Shown here: one piece after another, positions 63,202 through 64,000 of the stretch
How positions within the stretch are numbered: position 1 is the first letter of the stretch
How the letters are laid out: each line of letters begins with the position of its first letter
Assembly: GCF_002735905.1 (NCBI RefSeq)
Contig: NZ_PEBD01000008.1
Location: forward strand, 868,001-932,000
Direction of reading: 5' to 3'
From: Williamsia muralis
GTDB taxonomy: Bacteria > Actinomycetota > Actinomycetes > Mycobacteriales > Mycobacteriaceae
Length of the DNA stretch: 64,000 bases
Made by a program: the position numbers and the translations under genes
Notes under the pieces: generated by a model
What the model was told of the DNA's origin: nothing
Database searches by the model: none
What the model saw: the letters and a program-made list of their open reading frames with translations, nothing else

Positions 63202-64000
63202 GTGACGAGTGATCCGACCCCTGCCTCGACGGCACCCGTGCCCGTTGTTCCCACGGCCTCCGATTCGGCAGTCCCACCTGCACCGGCGTCGCCGGAGGCC
63301 AGTCGTGACGTAGCTGCCCCGGGGATGCCCGTGGTCACCATGATCGGCGGCGGTCAGCTGGCGCGCATGACCCATCAGGCCGCCATCGCATTGGGGCAGC
63401 GTCTGCGTGTCCTGGCGGCATCCGCCGACGAACCGGCGGCCCAGGTCAGCCCCGATGTGGTGTTCGGCAGCCACAACAGCCTCGACGACCTCCGCGTTGC
63501 GGCGCGTGGCAGCCACGCACTGACCTTCGACCACGAGCACGTGCCGATCGAGCACCTCGAGGTGCTGGTCGGTGAGGGCGTGAGTGTGCTTCCTCCGCCG
63601 AGTGCGCTGATCTTTGCCCAGGACAAGCTCGCCATGCGGCGGCGCCTCGCCGACTTCGGCGCGCCCATTCCCGCGTACGCCGAATTGCCTCAGGACAACC
63701 CCATGGAGGCGCTCATCGAGTTCGGTGAGCAACATCACTGGCAGGTGGTTCTCAAAACCATCCGCGGCGGCTATGACGGACGCGGGGTGTGGCTGGTCGA
63801 CAGTCGCGAGGAGGCACTCGAGGCGCTCGCGGCGGCACCAGCGGGTTCGTCCCTGATGGTCGAGCAGAGGATCGCGCTGCGTCGCGAGCTGTCGGCGATG
63901 GTGGGACGCTCGCCGTTCGGCCAGGGCGCCGTGTGGCCGGTGGTGGAAACGGTGCAACGCAAAGGACAGTGCGCCGTGGTGATCGCGCCGGCACCGAACC
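63202..64000 (+). CDS. purK: N5-carboxyaminoimidazole ribonucleotide synthase PurK, 3' partial
   Basis: The frame runs open off the right edge. Translation gives VVTMIGGGQLARMTHQAAIALGQ, LTFDHEHVP, FAQDKLAMRRRLADFGAPIP, LKTIRGGYDGRGV and MVGRSPFGQGAVWPVVETVQRKG, all typical of PurK. It uses ATP and bicarbonate to carboxylate aminoimidazole ribonucleotide in purine synthesis. GTG 63202 gives a ~40-residue Pro/Ala-rich extension before the conserved core; ATG 63325 (MPVVTMIGGG) would remove it and is a reasonable alternative. About 266 of roughly 400 residues are visible. Confidence 0.93.
   Translation, partial: MTSDPTPASTAPVPVVPTASDSAVPPAPASPEASRDVAAPGMPVVTMIGGGQLARMTHQAAIALGQRLRVLAASADEPAAQVSPDVVFGSHNSLDDLRVAARGSHALTFDHEHVPIEHLEVLVGEGVSVLPPPSALIFAQDKLAMRRRLADFGAPIPAYAELPQDNPMEALIEFGEQHHWQVVLKTIRGGYDGRGVWLVDSREEALEALAAAPAGSSLMVEQRIALRRELSAMVGRSPFGQGAVWPVVETVQRKGQCAVVIAPAPN

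Overview
The window comes from a high-GC actinobacterium of the Mycobacteriales, most likely Gordonia or a close relative. The evidence is the right-hand end, where accD5-accE5-maf-sseA-sufE-accA3, with birA, a PH-domain protein and purK alongside, keeps the gene order remembered for Mycobacterium tuberculosis Rv3276c-Rv3285. Frequent GTG/TTG starts and 1-4 bp stop/start overlaps fit as well. I see no rRNA, tRNA, CRISPR array, insertion sequence or phage gene.

Positions 1-29.4 kb hold a catabolic gene block. It has a branched-chain-type ABC importer (left edge cut), an Old Yellow Enzyme, an ADH-A-like secondary alcohol dehydrogenase, a Baeyer-Villiger monooxygenase, amidohydrolase-2 and cyclase-family hydrolases, two crotonases, three acyl-CoA dehydrogenases, two MaoC-like proteins, a family III CoA-transferase, a CitE-like lyase, a PrpD-family protein, an acyl-CoA ligase, an F420/LLM oxidoreductase, an MFS transporter and a 2-hydroxyacid oxidase/ThDP enzyme pair. 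A FadR-type GntR regulator sits inside. Five intergenic regions of this block, and the region upstream of the BVMO, carry copies of one motif around CAATTGTCTGATA, so the block looks like a single GntR-controlled regulon. The enzymes suggest oxidation of a secondary (probably alicyclic) alcohol to a ketone, Baeyer-Villiger insertion, hydrolysis, CoA activation, and breakdown of a branched or dicarboxylic acid by dehydrogenation, hydration and a CitE-type cleavage. The substrate cannot be read from the sequence.

Positions 29.6-37.3 kb hold pyruvate carboxylase, an HMG-CoA-lyase family enzyme, a uricase/HIU hydrolase/OHCU decarboxylase operon for urate breakdown, and a MobA-like nucleotidyltransferase followed by a perfect 64-bp palindrome. 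From 37.3 to 58 kb lies the conserved acyl-CoA carboxylase neighbourhood, interrupted by an apparent surface-lipid island: four tandemly related condensation-domain (PapA-like) acyltransferases, a DrrAB-type ABC exporter, one GT2 and two GT1 glycosyltransferases and two further HxxxDG acyltransferase-like proteins. No polyketide synthase or NRPS is present, so this looks like the decoration and export part of a glycolipid pathway. From 58 to 64 kb are housekeeping genes: birA, two small membrane proteins, a two-component system, a GtrA protein and the start of purK (cut by the right edge).
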